Shown here: one piece after another, positions 1-9,599 of the stretch
Layout of the letters: each line of letters opens with the position of its first letter
How positions within the stretch are numbered: the stretch's first letter is position 1
Assembly: GCF_900110775.1 (NCBI RefSeq)
Contig: NZ_FOEP01000002.1
Coordinates: forward strand, 62,001-126,000
Origin: Thalassovita taeanensis
GTDB taxonomy: Bacteria > Pseudomonadota > Alphaproteobacteria > Rhodobacterales > Rhodobacteraceae
Reading direction: 5' to 3'
Length of the DNA: 64,000 bases
Notes under the pieces: model-generated
The model's database searches: none
The model's input: only the letters and a program-made list of their open reading frames with translations
Told to the model about the DNA's origin: nothing
Translations under genes and position numbers: made by a program

Positions 1-25
1 GAATAACGTTTGAAAGGATACGATC

Positions 26-895
26 ATGCGTCTGGTTTTTGGACTGGTTCTTATTGTGGGCATCGGCCTTGCGGGGTTCGCCGTTTACATGGCCAAAACC
101 TATGTTACCGGCTATCAGACCGAGCTGGCGCGCGCGCGTTCGGCCCAGACCGAGGTGGTCAAAACGGTGGACGTGTTCGTGGCCGGTCGCAGCCTGCAAT
201 ATGGCGAGGTTCTGAAGCCAGAGGACGTGCACGTGGTCAAATGGCCCGAAGCTGCCGTTCCTGAAGGCGTATTCAAAACCATAGAAGATCTGCTTCCCGA
301 TCCAAAGAACCCGGACATGCGCCGCGTCGTGCTGCGCGCAATGGAAAAGAACGAGGCGATCATGGCCGTCAAGGTGACCGAGCCGGGCGAAGACGCGGGC
401 CTAACCTCGCGGCTGGAACGCGGGATGCGAGCCTTTGCCATCAAGGTTGATGTGTCCAGCGGCGTGTCCGGCTTTCTGCGCCCCGGCGACCGTGTGGATA
501 TCTACTGGACCGGCGATTCCACGACCGGTACCCTGTCGCAGCGCCGCGAGTTCACCAAGTTGATCGAAAGCAGCATCAAATTGATTGCCGTGGACCAGAC
601 CGCCAATGGCGACACGACCGAGGCCAACATTGCTGGCACAGTTACGGTCGCGGCCCTGCCGCAGCAGGTTGCGGCACTGGCGCAAGCTCAATCCACAGGG
701 CGGTTGTCGCTGGCATTGGTCGGCGCCGAGGATGACACGGTAAGCGCCGCGATTGAGGTTGATCAACGCGCGTTGCTGGGCATCGTAGAAGACGAAGCGC
801 CGGTAAAAGCTGCAGCCGTCGAGCAGCAAGTCTGCACCATCCGCACCCGCCGCGGCGCCGAAGTTGTCGCCATCCCCATCCCCTGCACCAACTGA
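26..895 (+). CDS. cpaB: Flp pilus assembly protein CpaB/RcpC
   Basis: Inner-membrane-anchored periplasmic component of the Tad (Flp) pilus machine; in this family it is thought to help the outer-membrane secretin assemble or gate. The 289-residue protein has one N-terminal membrane segment (about residues 3-22). A SAF-like domain follows at about 47-110 (contains VFVAGRSLQYGEVLKPEDV), then a CpaB C-terminal domain, and it ends on a Cys pair region (QVCTIRTRRG...IPCTN). The AAAGGA ribosome site at 14-19 fits the ATG at 26. It is the first complete gene of the tad run; pilin genes would be expected upstream, outside the window. A strong hairpin separates it from cpaC. Confidence 0.93.
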   Translation: MRLVFGLVLIVGIGLAGFAVYMAKTYVTGYQTELARARSAQTEVVKTVDVFVAGRSLQYGEVLKPEDVHVVKWPEAAVPEGVFKTIEDLLPDPKNPDMRRVVLRAMEKNEAIMAVKVTEPGEDAGLTSRLERGMRAFAIKVDVSSGVSGFLRPGDRVDIYWTGDSTTGTLSQRREFTKLIESSIKLIAVDQTANGDTTEANIAGTVTVAALPQQVAALAQAQSTGRLSLALVGAEDDTVSAAIEVDQRALLGIVEDEAPVKAAAVEQQVCTIRTRRGAEVVAIPIPCTN

Positions 896-919
896 GGGCG
901 GCGAAAATAGAATATCATC

Positions 920-951
920 CGGGGGCGGGCATCGTGTAGTGCCCGCCCCCG
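920..951 (+). terminator. Strong GC hairpin between cpaB and cpaC
   Basis: Twelve-base-pair perfect stem (CGGGGGCGGGCA at 920-931 with TGCCCGCCCCCG at 940-951) and an 8-base loop. Only TTGCATTTC follows, so the U-tract is poor. It lies 25 bases after the cpaB stop and about 160 bases before the cpaC start. It could be a partial terminator, a processing or stability element, or an attenuator tuning secretin against CpaB levels. Confidence 0.6.
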
Positions 952-1112
952 TTGCATTTCAGCCTCATATGCGACTGCAATACACCGCAAATTTGGATAA
1001 ACACTTGGCCGGAACCTATTGATTCTTGCAAAATTTCCGAAATCATCGCAGGGTGCAGGCAATTGGTGGGCAAAAAGACCCGCAAACGAGGCGTGATCGA
1101 AAGGCAGGTCAC

Positions 1113-2540
1113 ATGACATACGGTAAATATTTTCAGGCCGCCGCGATGGGGTTGGCCTTGGCTTTCGGGCCTGTTTCCTTGGGCGCCCCTGCTCAGGCTG
1201 AAACGTTGCGAGTAGTCAAAGGCGGGCCGTCGTCCTCTCTGAACGTGCCAATGAACCGGGCGGTTGTTGTCGAAAGCGAAACACCTTTTGCAGAGCTTTC
1301 CATTGCCAACCCTGCTATTGCCGACATTTCCTCTTTGTCGGATCGGACAATTTATGTTCTCGGGAAATCACCGGGCGTAACCACTCTGACATTGCTGGAC
1401 GCCACCGGGCGACTGATCACCAATGTCGACGTTGTTGTTGCGGCAGATATTACCGAGTTCAAGGAACGCCTGCGTCAGATCCTGCCGGGCGAAAAAATCG
1501 AAGTGCGCACAGCCAACGACGGCATCGTTCTGTCGGGCACCGCTTCTAGCGCGTCGCGGCTTCAACGGGCGCTTGATCTGGCCGAGCGCTATGCCCCTGA
1601 TCGCGTGTCCAACCTGATGAGTGTCGGCGGTGTGCAACAAGTCATGCTGAAGGTCCGCTTTGCCGAGATGGAGCGCAATGTTTCCAAATCGCTCAGCAGT
1701 TCTTTGTCGCTGAACGGAAGCCCAGGCAACGTGAATCTGTCCGGCGGCACCAACACTACAAACACCTCAGGCGGTATAGCGAATTCTCTGGCTGGATTGA
1801 TTCCGGGCGTCAATGAAAACAACGGTGCGATGCTGTTCGGCTTTGACGTCGGATCGGTTCAGGTTGGTTTGTTGCTGGAAGCCCTTGAAACCAAAGGGGT
1901 TGTTCGCACCTTGGCCGAACCGAACCTAACCGCGCTGTCGGGTCAGGAAGCCAAGTTTCTTGCCGGCGGCGAATATCCAGTGCCTGTCAGCCAAGAAAAC
2001 GGCATGATCTCGATCGAGTTCAAACCCTTCGGGGTCGAGCTGGATTTCGTCCCCCGCGTTGTTGATGGCGATCTGATCAATCTTGAACTGAAGGCTGCTG
2101 TTTCGTCGATCGACCCCAGCAACGGTTATAAAACCGACGCCTTCACCATCGACGCATTCCGCCGTCGTGAAACCTCTAGCACAGTCGAGCTGCGCGACGG
2201 GGAAAGCTTTGCCATTGCCGGGCTGCTGCAGGATGAATTCATCGACACCAATGGCCAGATACCATGGCTTGGTGACATCCCAATTCTTGGCGCGCTGTTC
2301 CGCAGCGCCGAGTATCAGCGTTCGCAATCCGAGCTTGTGATCATTGTAACAGCCCATCTTGTGACCCCAACACGAGGCGAAGCTCTGGCCTTGCCAACGG
2401 ATCGGATTACACCGCCATCGGAAAAAGATCTGTTCCTGTATGGTCGGGTCGCCCGTGATAAAAATCGCAAGTTGAAAGGTGCCGCAGGCGAAGTTGCCCG
2501 GCAGGATTTCAGCGGCTCCTACGGCTATGTGATGGAGTGA
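1113..2540 (+). CDS. cpaC: Tad pilus secretin CpaC/RcpA
   Basis: Outer-membrane secretin that forms the pore through which the Flp pilus exits. The ATG at 1113 (MTYGKYFQ) is chosen over in-frame starts from 1026 because it begins a clean signal peptide (cleavage likely after AQA, residue 29) and follows AGGCAGG. The protein is then 475 residues. A pilus/secretin N-terminal domain (about 35-110) precedes a BON-like segment and the secretin domain, which includes VVRTLAEPNLTALSG and the closing QSELVIIVTAHLVTP. It sits 5 bases from the OmpA-like lipoprotein gene. Confidence 0.93.
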   Translation: MTYGKYFQAAAMGLALAFGPVSLGAPAQAETLRVVKGGPSSSLNVPMNRAVVVESETPFAELSIANPAIADISSLSDRTIYVLGKSPGVTTLTLLDATGRLITNVDVVVAADITEFKERLRQILPGEKIEVRTANDGIVLSGTASSASRLQRALDLAERYAPDRVSNLMSVGGVQQVMLKVRFAEMERNVSKSLSSSLSLNGSPGNVNLSGGTNTTNTSGGIANSLAGLIPGVNENNGAMLFGFDVGSVQVGLLLEALETKGVVRTLAEPNLTALSGQEAKFLAGGEYPVPVSQENGMISIEFKPFGVELDFVPRVVDGDLINLELKAAVSSIDPSNGYKTDAFTIDAFRRRETSSTVELRDGESFAIAGLLQDEFIDTNGQIPWLGDIPILGALFRSAEYQRSQSELVIIVTAHLVTPTRGEALALPTDRITPPSEKDLFLYGRVARDKNRKLKGAAGEVARQDFSGSYGYVME

Positions 2541-2544
2541 TCGG

Positions 2545-3210
2545 ATGACAGGGCACATGCTTAAACTTCTTACGATTGGTGGCGTCGCCCTGTTGGCAGG
2601 ATGCTCGGGAACCAGCACGTATTCCACCTTCACGCATGAGGCAGGCGCCTTGGTTGGCGGTGGCGGCTTTGGCAATTCGATCATGAACAACACGCAGATC
2701 ATGAACGGCGAAAAGTCCTATGTTATTGGCATGTCGCACCGCTTTTCCGAAGAGGTCACGAGCACGGTCAATTTCGCGTTCAACTCGTCGCAACTGGACG
2801 CGGGTGCGCGCGCCACACTGGCGCAACAAGCCAATTGGATCCGCCAGTTCCCCGAGGTTCGCTTCCGTGTTTACGGACATACAGACGCTGTAGGTTCGAG
2901 CGGATATAACAAGGCACTGGGATTGCGTCGCGCCAATGCTGTGGTCCGGTATCTGTCTTCTCAGGGCATCAGCCGCTCTCGGCTTGAAGCCGTCGTATCG
3001 TTTGGCGAAACTCAGCCCTTGGTAGTGACCGAGGGCAAAGAGCGCCGCAACAGGCGCACAGTGACCGAGGTTTCCGGCTTTGTGGACGGTCACCCGACAG
3101 TCATGGATGGCAAATACGCTCAAATTGTCTATCGCGGCTACGTAGACAGCGCCAAGGTTCCGTCGACTCTGACCGGGATTTCAGACAGCGTCACCACCTC
3201 CGGCGAATGA
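2545..3210 (+). CDS. OmpA-family lipoprotein of the tad locus
   Basis: Predicted outer-membrane lipoprotein with a peptidoglycan-binding OmpA/MotB-like C-terminus. The lipobox LLAGC puts the lipidated Cys at residue 20. The OmpA domain spans about residues 80-190 (FAFNSSQLDAGA, VYGHTDAVGSSGYN, LGLRRANAV, ERRNRRT). It lies between cpaC and cpaE, where many alphaproteobacterial tad loci carry cpaD, so it may anchor the secretin to the cell wall. The ATG at 2545 lies 8 bases after GGAG inside the end of cpaC, suggesting coupling; ATG at 2557 is an alternative start. Function in piliation is inferred from position. Confidence 0.85.
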   Translation: MTGHMLKLLTIGGVALLAGCSGTSTYSTFTHEAGALVGGGGFGNSIMNNTQIMNGEKSYVIGMSHRFSEEVTSTVNFAFNSSQLDAGARATLAQQANWIRQFPEVRFRVYGHTDAVGSSGYNKALGLRRANAVVRYLSSQGISRSRLEAVVSFGETQPLVVTEGKERRNRRTVTEVSGFVDGHPTVMDGKYAQIVYRGYVDSAKVPSTLTGISDSVTTSGE

Positions 3211-3240
3211 CCTGAACAATAAGGGCATCTAGCGCTTATC

Positions 3241-3257
3241 GTGCGAAGATTTCGCAC
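3241..3257 (+). terminator. Possible weak terminator between OmpA gene and cpaE
   Basis: GTGCGAA-GAT-TTCGCAC forms a 7-bp stem with a 3-base loop, 30 bases past the OmpA-gene stop. A run of six T lies 8 bases further on (3265-3270) rather than directly after the stem, so termination would be inefficient. The 222-base gap before cpaE could also hold a second tad promoter, but I cannot place one. Confidence 0.4.
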
Positions 3258-3432
3258 AATTACGGTTTTTTAGCCCTATTATTGCCTCGTTTCCCCGCGA
3301 TCTTGTCCCCAATGGGAGTAGTGCGTTCGGTTAAAACCGGACGCGGTGACCGCAGGTTGGGGCAATAGGGACGCAGAACTCCTTTCCCCTTTTACCTGAC
3401 GATCCGAACCGAAAAGGACGTGAGGCGAGGCA

Positions 3433-4695
3433 ATGATGAGTAACGATACCGCGCACCCTGAGGCCAGTCCAATCCTGGCGTGCACGATCAGCCGGGACGT
3501 GCAAAATTTTGATCTGCTGATCGAGGACATGGAAGCCGCAATGGGGGATGCCTGGGGTGATCTGGGCTTCGACGAAGCGCTGCCGTTCTTCGAACAACCA
3601 GATGCGGAAATGCTGGAATTCGTTGCCTTGGCCGTCGACAGCGAGGACGAAGATAACCTTGTCATGCTGGGCGGAATCATCACCAAGGCGAAAAGCCACG
3701 GTATCAAAGTGATTCTGATCGCCGAAGATGTCAGCCCCGCCGCCCTGCATCAGTTGCTGCGTCAGGGCGCTGATGAATTTGTGCCCTACCCCTTGCCGGA
3801 AAACGAACTGCAATCCGCGATTGACCGCATTCGCACGCCTGAACCTGTTGCGGCGCAATCGCAGCCCGCCGTCGCTGAATCGACCGGTCCAAAAGTAAAA
3901 TCCGCGCATAACCGCGAGGGTGTTCTGGTGGCGATTCACGGCTTGGCAGGTGGTACGGGCGCAACAACTCTGGCGGTCAACTTGGCTTGGGAACTGGCAA
4001 ACGTTGGGAAAAAGGGTGAAACCCCGCCGCGAGTTTGCATTCTCGATTTTGATCTGCAGTTTGGCTCTGTCTCCACGTTCCTTGACCTGCCCCGCCGTGA
4101 AGCGGTGTTCGAGCTGCTGTCCGACACCGAGTCGATGGATGATGACAGCTTCAGCCAGGCGTTGATGAGCTTTGAGGACAAGCTGTTCGTTTTGACAGCG
4201 CCCGCCGATATGCTGCCACTTGATCTGATCTCATCCGATGACATCACCCGCTTGATCGACGTTGCGCGCCATCACTTCGACTATGTCATCGTGGATATGC
4301 CGAAAACTCTGGTGCAATGGTCCGAAACCGTTCTGAACGCGGCACATGTTTATTTCGCCACGCTCGAACTGGACATGCGGTCCGCGCAGAACACTCTGAG
4401 GCTGAAGCGGGCGCTTCAAGCCGAAGACCTGCCGTTTGAGAAGTTACGGTTTGTGCTCAACCGCGCGCCGAAATTCACGGACTTGAACGGCAAAACGCGC
4501 GTGAAACGCATGGCAGACAGCCTTGGAATCAAGATCGAACTGCTTTTGCCCGACGGTGGGAATGCGGTCACTCAGGCAGGTGATCACGGAATACCGATGG
4601 CGCAGAGCGCCGCCAAAAACCCGTTGCGCAAGGAAATCGCCAAACTGGCGGCCTCACTTCACGAGCTGGGTCAACAAGACACCGAAACGGCTTAA
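3433..4695 (+). CDS. cpaE: Tad pilus localisation/assembly ATPase CpaE (MinD/ParA type)
   Basis: Predicted to place the Tad machine at the proper cell site. The 420-residue protein has an atypical receiver-like N-terminal domain (about 12-135; ends QGADEFVPYPLPENEL), a linker rich in Ala/Pro/Gln, and a ParA/MinD-like domain. The Walker A region GGTGATT (173-179) lacks the usual lysine pattern, as is common in CpaE proteins. Walker A' is CILDFDLQFGSVS. ATGATG offers two starts (3433, 3436), both preceded by GAGGCGAGG. It begins the second half of the tad locus, and cpaF follows after 21 bases. Confidence 0.92.
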   Translation: MMSNDTAHPEASPILACTISRDVQNFDLLIEDMEAAMGDAWGDLGFDEALPFFEQPDAEMLEFVALAVDSEDEDNLVMLGGIITKAKSHGIKVILIAEDVSPAALHQLLRQGADEFVPYPLPENELQSAIDRIRTPEPVAAQSQPAVAESTGPKVKSAHNREGVLVAIHGLAGGTGATTLAVNLAWELANVGKKGETPPRVCILDFDLQFGSVSTFLDLPRREAVFELLSDTESMDDDSFSQALMSFEDKLFVLTAPADMLPLDLISSDDITRLIDVARHHFDYVIVDMPKTLVQWSETVLNAAHVYFATLELDMRSAQNTLRLKRALQAEDLPFEKLRFVLNRAPKFTDLNGKTRVKRMADSLGIKIELLLPDGGNAVTQAGDHGIPMAQSAAKNPLRKEIAKLAASLHELGQQDTETA

Positions 4696-4716
4696 TACAT
4701 ACAGGGGGCGACGATC

Positions 4717-6177
4717 ATGTTTTCACGCTATAAAAAATCAGACGCAGCTAGCGCCAGACCGGCCGCAAGCCCCGCGCGCAAACCGGCCGAGACCGCCAAG
4801 GCGGCGGCCCAGACGAGTGCGTCGGCATCCGCGTCGGTTTCTGTCCGCAAGCCCATGCCCAAGGCCGCAGCGCAGACCGCACCGATGGACAAAGAGCGCA
4901 AACGCAAGGAGCGTCTGGGCGAGATCAAGCTGGAACTGCACCGGGCGCTGCTGGACAACCTGAACCTTGCTGCACTTGAATCGGCCACAGAGTCCGAGCT
5001 GCGCGCCGAGATCAGCTCGATTTCGGCGGAGGTTCTGGAAGAAAAAGGCATCGTTCTGAACCGCGAGGATCGCACCCAACTGATCCAGGAGTTGTACGAC
5101 GAGGTGACCGGCCTTGGCCCGCTGGAGACGCTGCTGAAAGACGACTCGGTGAACGATATTCTGGTCAACGGGCCGCGGCGGATCTTCGTCGAGCGGTCCG
5201 GCAAACTGGAACTGACCGACATCACCTTCAAGGATGAAAAGCATCTGTTGCGGATCATCGACAAGATCGTGTCCGCAGTGGGTCGTCGGGTGGATGAAAG
5301 TAACCCTTACGTCGATGCCCGTCTGGCGGACGGATCGCGCTTCAACGCCATGGTCGGACCGATCGCGGTTGATGGCTCGCTTGTGTCCATTCGTAAGTTC
5401 AAAAAAGAAAAGCTGGGGATCGACGATCTGGTGCGCTTCGGTGCCTTCAACGAAGAAATGGCGGCCTATCTTCAGGCAGCCGTCGCCACGCGGCTGAACG
5501 TCATCGTATCGGGCGGTACGGGTTCAGGGAAAACCACAACGTTGAACGCGCTGTCATCGTTCATTGACGACGCAGAGCGTATTCTGACAATCGAAGACAC
5601 GGCAGAACTTCAGCTGCAACAGGTCCACGTGGGCCGGATGGAAAGCCGCCCGCCCAACGTCGAAGGCAAGGGGGCCGTCACCCAGCGCGACTGTCTGCGC
5701 AACGCCCTGCGGATGCGCCCGGATCGGATCATCGTGGGCGAAACCCGCGGCGAGGAAGTGATCGACATGTTGCAGGCGATGAACACGGGCCACGACGGCT
5801 CGATGACTACAATCCACGCCAACTCGGCGCGCGACGGCGTTTCCCGTCTCGAGAACATGATCGCCATGGCCGGTATCGAAATGCCGATCAAGGCGGTGCG
5901 CAGTCAGATTTCCTCGGCTGTGAACCTGATTGTGCAGGCCAGCCGTCTTCAGGACGGTTCGCGCCGGATGACCTCGATCACCGAGATCACCGGGATGGAG
6001 GGCGATGTGATTTCCATGCAGGAAGTGTTCCGCTTTCAGCGTGTCGGTCTGACGCCAGAGAACAAAATCATCGGCCATTTCACGGCGACCGGCGTGCGCA
6101 GTCACTTTTCCGAGCGTTTCCGCCTGTGGGGCTATGATCTGCCCGCATCCATCTTTGAACCTGTCGCTGCGGAGTAA
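4717..6177 (+). CDS. cpaF: Tad secretion ATPase CpaF/TadA
   Basis: Hexameric type II/IV secretion-like ATPase powering Flp pilus extension, and retraction in some species. The 486-residue protein starts with a low-complexity Ala/Ser/Lys tail (1-65), then a helical N-terminal domain. Walker A is [10 protein letters not shown] with Lys272. An Asp-box-like IEDTAELQL, a Walker B region ([12 protein letters not shown]) and the His box (SMTTIHANS) follow. Five bases separate it from tadB. All family motifs are intact. Confidence 0.95.
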   Translation: MFSRYKKSDAASARPAASPARKPAETAKAAAQTSASASASVSVRKPMPKAAAQTAPMDKERKRKERLGEIKLELHRALLDNLNLAALESATESELRAEISSISAEVLEEKGIVLNREDRTQLIQELYDEVTGLGPLETLLKDDSVNDILVNGPRRIFVERSGKLELTDITFKDEKHLLRIIDKIVSAVGRRVDESNPYVDARLADGSRFNAMVGPIAVDGSLVSIRKFKKEKLGIDDLVRFGAFNEEMAAYLQAAVATRLNVIVSGGTGSGKTTTLNALSSFIDDAERILTIEDTAELQLQQVHVGRMESRPPNVEGKGAVTQRDCLRNALRMRPDRIIVGETRGEEVIDMLQAMNTGHDGSMTTIHANSARDGVSRLENMIAMAGIEMPIKAVRSQISSAVNLIVQASRLQDGSRRMTSITEITGMEGDVISMQEVFRFQRVGLTPENKIIGHFTATGVRSHFSERFRLWGYDLPASIFEPVAAE

Positions 6178-6182
6178 GCCAG

Positions 6183-7151
6183 ATGTCCATTTCAATCGAA
6201 CCGATTATCTATGGCCTGATTTTCATCGGCGTTCTGGTCATCGTCGAGGGGATTTACCTGACGGTCTTTGGCCGCTCGATCAGCTTGAACAGCCGGGTCA
6301 ATCGCCGTCTGGACATGATGGAGAAAGGCACCAACCGCACCGAAGTGATGGAGAAGCTCCGCAAGGAGATGGGCCAGCACATGCAGTTTCGGTCCATCCC
6401 GATCTATTCCATTCTTGCCGAAAAGGCGCAGAAGGCCGCCATCGCCTTTACGCCCGTCCAGTTGATGCTGCTGATGGGTGCACTTTCCGTGATGGCCTTT
6501 GTCGGCCTTACCGTGGGCACGCAGACCTCGCTGCCGATCCGGCTGGGTCTTGCGGTTGTCATGGGCGTGGGCGGCGTTTTCTTCTGGGTGTCCGGCAAAG
6601 CCAAAAAGCGCATGGCCATGATCGAAGAGCAATTGCCGGATGCCATCGAACTGATGGTGCGGTCGCTGCGGGTCGGTCACCCCTTCACCTCGGCCATTCA
6701 GATCGTCGCCAAAGAGGTGACCGACCCTCTGGCCACTGAATTCGGCATGATCGCGGATGAAAGCCAGTACGGTCGCGATGTCGGCGAAGCGCTGAAGGAG
6801 ATGGCCGAACGGTTGGATATGCAGGATCTGCGCTTTCTGGCCGTCGCCGTCACCATCCAGCAGCAGTCAGGCGGCAACCTTGCGGAAATCCTGGCGGGTC
6901 TGGCCGTCGTTATCCGCTCGCGGTTTCGCCTGTTCCGCAGGGTCAAGGCAATCACCGCCGAGGCGCAATGGTCCGGCAAGTTTCTGTCTGGCTTCCCGAT
7001 TATCGCGCTGGTCGGCATCAACTTGCTGGACCCGAATTACTATGACGAAGTTCTGGACCACGCCCTGTTCATTCCAGCCTGTCTGGTCGTTGCGGCCTTT
7101 CTGGTGGTCAACATGTTCGTGATGCGGATGCTGGTCAACATCAAGGTCTGA
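6183..7151 (+). CDS. tadB: Tad inner-membrane platform protein TadB
   Basis: One of two GspF-like inner-membrane platform proteins on which the CpaF motor acts. The 322-residue protein has an N-terminal membrane helix (about 8-28), a helix pair near 92-140, the T2SSF domain with PDAIELMVRSLRVGHPFTSAI, and two C-terminal membrane segments ending in VVNMFVMRMLVNIKV. The start at 6183 follows GGAG within the cpaF end. TadC follows 10 bases downstream, as is usual for this pair. Confidence 0.93.
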   Translation: MSISIEPIIYGLIFIGVLVIVEGIYLTVFGRSISLNSRVNRRLDMMEKGTNRTEVMEKLRKEMGQHMQFRSIPIYSILAEKAQKAAIAFTPVQLMLLMGALSVMAFVGLTVGTQTSLPIRLGLAVVMGVGGVFFWVSGKAKKRMAMIEEQLPDAIELMVRSLRVGHPFTSAIQIVAKEVTDPLATEFGMIADESQYGRDVGEALKEMAERLDMQDLRFLAVAVTIQQQSGGNLAEILAGLAVVIRSRFRLFRRVKAITAEAQWSGKFLSGFPIIALVGINLLDPNYYDEVLDHALFIPACLVVAAFLVVNMFVMRMLVNIKV

Positions 7152-7161
7152 GGAGAATACC

Positions 7162-8121
7162 ATGAGCTTTTTCGATACACTCCTCGGCGAAGGCATGGGC
7201 GCATTGATGCCTCTGTTTATCGTGGGTTTTCTTGGCCTTGCGCTGATCGTCGGCACGATCCCCTTCTTTCTGACCTCGCGCAAAGATCCGTTGGACAAGC
7301 TGAGGGAAACGGCGAACGCCGAGAATAAAGGCGGCCGAGGCGGTACCCTGCGCACAGCCAAAGGCAACAACAAACTTGAAAAATATTCGACCTTTCTGGA
7401 ACCGCAGGACGAAGAGCAGTTTTCTGCTGTCAGCCTGAAGCTCGTGCAGGCCGGGTATCGCTCGAAAGAGGCGGTTCGGATTTACCATTTTGCCCAATTC
7501 GCGCTGGGGATCGGCCTGCTGGTGATGGGCGTTCTGTATTACCTTGCCTTTGTGTCCGGGACAGGTGCCACGACGCAGATGGTGTTGCTCTATATTCTCG
7601 GACCCGGTTGCGCGGGCTATATGATGCCAAAATACTGGGTGACCAAACGCCAGCAGGAACGCCAGACCAAGATTACAGAAGGCTTCCCCGACGCATTGGA
7701 CATGATGCTTGTATGTGTCGAGGCGGGGCAATCGCTGGACCAGTCGATCATCCGCGTATCCAAGGAAATCCGGTCGTCCTTTCCCGCGCTGGCCGATGAG
7801 TTTGAAATCGTGTCGCAGCAGATCAAGGCCGGCAAGGACAAATCCTCGGTGCTGGCGGATATGGGCGAGCGCTGCGGCGTAGCCGACATTTCCAGCTTCG
7901 TCACCGTGCTTGTGCAATCGGCCACGTTCGGCACCTCGATTGCCGAGGCGCTGCGCGTCTATGCCGGGGAAATGCGTGACAAACGTGTGATGCGTGCCGA
8001 AGAGGCCGCAAACAAGTTGCCCACAAAGATGACGCTTGCCACTATGATGTTGACCGTGCCGCCGCTGCTGATCATTCTGGTCGCGCCGTCGATCATCGGG
8101 ATCACGAAACTGGGTAAGTGA
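7162..8121 (+). CDS. tadC: Tad inner-membrane platform protein TadC
   Basis: Second GspF-like platform subunit, partner of TadB. The 319-residue protein has a membrane helix at about 15-37, a second pair near 110-155, the T2SSF motif region FPDALDMMLVCVEAGQSLDQ, and a C-terminal hydrophobic segment (MTLATMMLTVPPLLIILVAP). AGGAG at 7151-7155 sets the ATG at 7162. It is 12 bases upstream of the first TPR lipoprotein gene and probably on the same transcript. Confidence 0.93.
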   Translation: MSFFDTLLGEGMGALMPLFIVGFLGLALIVGTIPFFLTSRKDPLDKLRETANAENKGGRGGTLRTAKGNNKLEKYSTFLEPQDEEQFSAVSLKLVQAGYRSKEAVRIYHFAQFALGIGLLVMGVLYYLAFVSGTGATTQMVLLYILGPGCAGYMMPKYWVTKRQQERQTKITEGFPDALDMMLVCVEAGQSLDQSIIRVSKEIRSSFPALADEFEIVSQQIKAGKDKSSVLADMGERCGVADISSFVTVLVQSATFGTSIAEALRVYAGEMRDKRVMRAEEAANKLPTKMTLATMMLTVPPLLIILVAPSIIGITKLGK

Positions 8122-8133
8122 GCAGCTGACAGA

Positions 8134-8703
8134 ATGAAACATTTCCGCACCGGGCTCGTCCTGGCTCCGGTATTGGCCCTTGGCTTGGCCGCCTGTTCCA
8201 CAGGCGACCTTGGCGCATCCGGCGATGGTGTATATGCACCGGGCCTTTCCCAGCGCGGCAAAGCTGTCGATGGGTTACTTGTGGGGCAGCGCCTGATGGA
8301 TGCGGGTGAATACGAATTGGCGCTTGAGGCCTATTCCCGTGCGGCCTTGCAACACGGCATGACTGTTGATGTGCTATCGGGTTTGGGCAGCGCCAACCTT
8401 GGCCTGGGTCGCTTGGGACAAGCCGAGCGTCTGCTCCGTCGCGCGATCGAAACCGATCAGGCAAGCCCCGAGATCTGGAACAATCTGGGTGTTGTTCTGA
8501 TGGAACGCGGCAAAGTGGCCGAGGCTGAGCAGATGTTCCGGCACGCCTACGCCATGGACAATGGCGAAAGTGACTCAATTCGTGATAATCTGCGCTTGGC
8601 GCTCGCAAAATTAAAAAATCCTGCGTATGATATAAGTGCAGAACAAGATTATAAATTGGTACGGCGGGGCAGCAGCGACTATCTGATCCGCCAGATACCA
8701 TGA
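8134..8703 (+). CDS. tadD: TPR lipoprotein TadD
   Basis: Predicted pilotin-like lipoprotein needed for Flp assembly, possibly guiding the secretin. The signal peptide ends in a lipobox (GLAAC, Cys21). The body (about 45-150) holds tetratricopeptide repeats, for example LMDAGEYELALEAYSRAA and LGLGRLGQAERLLRRAIE. At 189 residues it has family-typical size. The 3' third is locally AT-richer than its neighbours (ASKLKNPAYDISAEQDYK region). A second TPR lipoprotein gene follows after 31 bases. Confidence 0.88.
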   Translation: MKHFRTGLVLAPVLALGLAACSTGDLGASGDGVYAPGLSQRGKAVDGLLVGQRLMDAGEYELALEAYSRAALQHGMTVDVLSGLGSANLGLGRLGQAERLLRRAIETDQASPEIWNNLGVVLMERGKVAEAEQMFRHAYAMDNGESDSIRDNLRLALAKLKNPAYDISAEQDYKLVRRGSSDYLIRQIP

Positions 8704-8734
8704 TCGGGCGAGAGCAGTAAAAAGGACGCACAAT

Positions 8735-9592
8735 ATGCGCCACCCCCTCATTCTGACCCTGAGCATTGCTGGGGCATTCGGCTTGTCGGCCTGCGATCAG
8801 GTGCGCGGCAACAAGGTTGACCGGGCGCTCAGCGCCGTCAATGCGGTCGATGAGAATAACCTGAGTGACATCATGCTCACGGTCGCCGACCCGAACGAGG
8901 CGGTTTCGTATTTTCAACGGGCGTCGACCGAAAATCCTGACCGGCTTGACCTGAAGCGGGGGCTGGCACAGTCCTATGTCCGCGCAGGCCGCGCCACCGA
9001 GTCAGTGCCGATCTGGGCCAAAATTGTTGCCGATCCAAAATCGACCAATGACGACCGCGTTGATCACGCCGACGCCCTGATCCGCACCGGGCAGTGGGAG
9101 GAGGCCGACAAGGTACTGGACCGCGTGCCACCGACATTCGAAACCTTCAAACGCTACCGGCTTGAGGCGATGATCGCCGATAGCAACAAAGAGTGGAAGA
9201 AAGCTGACAGCTTCTATGAAACCGCCGTGGGGCTGACGACACGCCCTGCCGGTGTGTTGAACAACTGGGGCTACTCCAAACTGACGCGCGGTGATTTCAC
9301 CGAAGCCGAGCGGCTGTTTTCGGATGCGATCCGGCAAGACCAGACGCTGTTCACCGCCAAGAACAACATGGTCTTGGCCCGCGGCGCGCAACGGAACTAT
9401 TCGTTGCCGGTGATCCCAATGGATCAAACAGAACGGGCGCAGCTGCTGCATACGCTTGGTCTGAGCGCGATCAAACAGGGCGATATCGAGACCGGAAAGG
9501 GCCTTCTTCGCGAAGCGATCGAAACCCACCCACAGCATTTCGAGGATGCCGTGCGCAGCCTACGCGCACTTGAAAACAATGTAACGAACTGA
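8735..9592 (+). CDS. Second TPR lipoprotein of the tad locus
   Basis: Predicted exported lipoprotein (lipobox GLSAC, Cys20) of 285 residues built from tetratricopeptide-like repeats (EAVSYFQRASTENPDRLDLK; LTRGDFTEAERLFSDAIRQD; AIKQGDIETGKGLLREAIET). It resembles TadD in plan but is longer. Two TPR lipoproteins side by side suggest either a TadD duplication or separate chaperone roles for secretin and OmpA-like partner; that is inference. AAAGGA at 8722-8727 sets the start. The prepilin peptidase gene follows 7 bases later. Confidence 0.86.
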   Translation: MRHPLILTLSIAGAFGLSACDQVRGNKVDRALSAVNAVDENNLSDIMLTVADPNEAVSYFQRASTENPDRLDLKRGLAQSYVRAGRATESVPIWAKIVADPKSTNDDRVDHADALIRTGQWEEADKVLDRVPPTFETFKRYRLEAMIADSNKEWKKADSFYETAVGLTTRPAGVLNNWGYSKLTRGDFTEAERLFSDAIRQDQTLFTAKNNMVLARGAQRNYSLPVIPMDQTERAQLLHTLGLSAIKQGDIETGKGLLREAIETHPQHFEDAVRSLRALENNVTN

Positions 9593-9599
9593 CCCGAGC

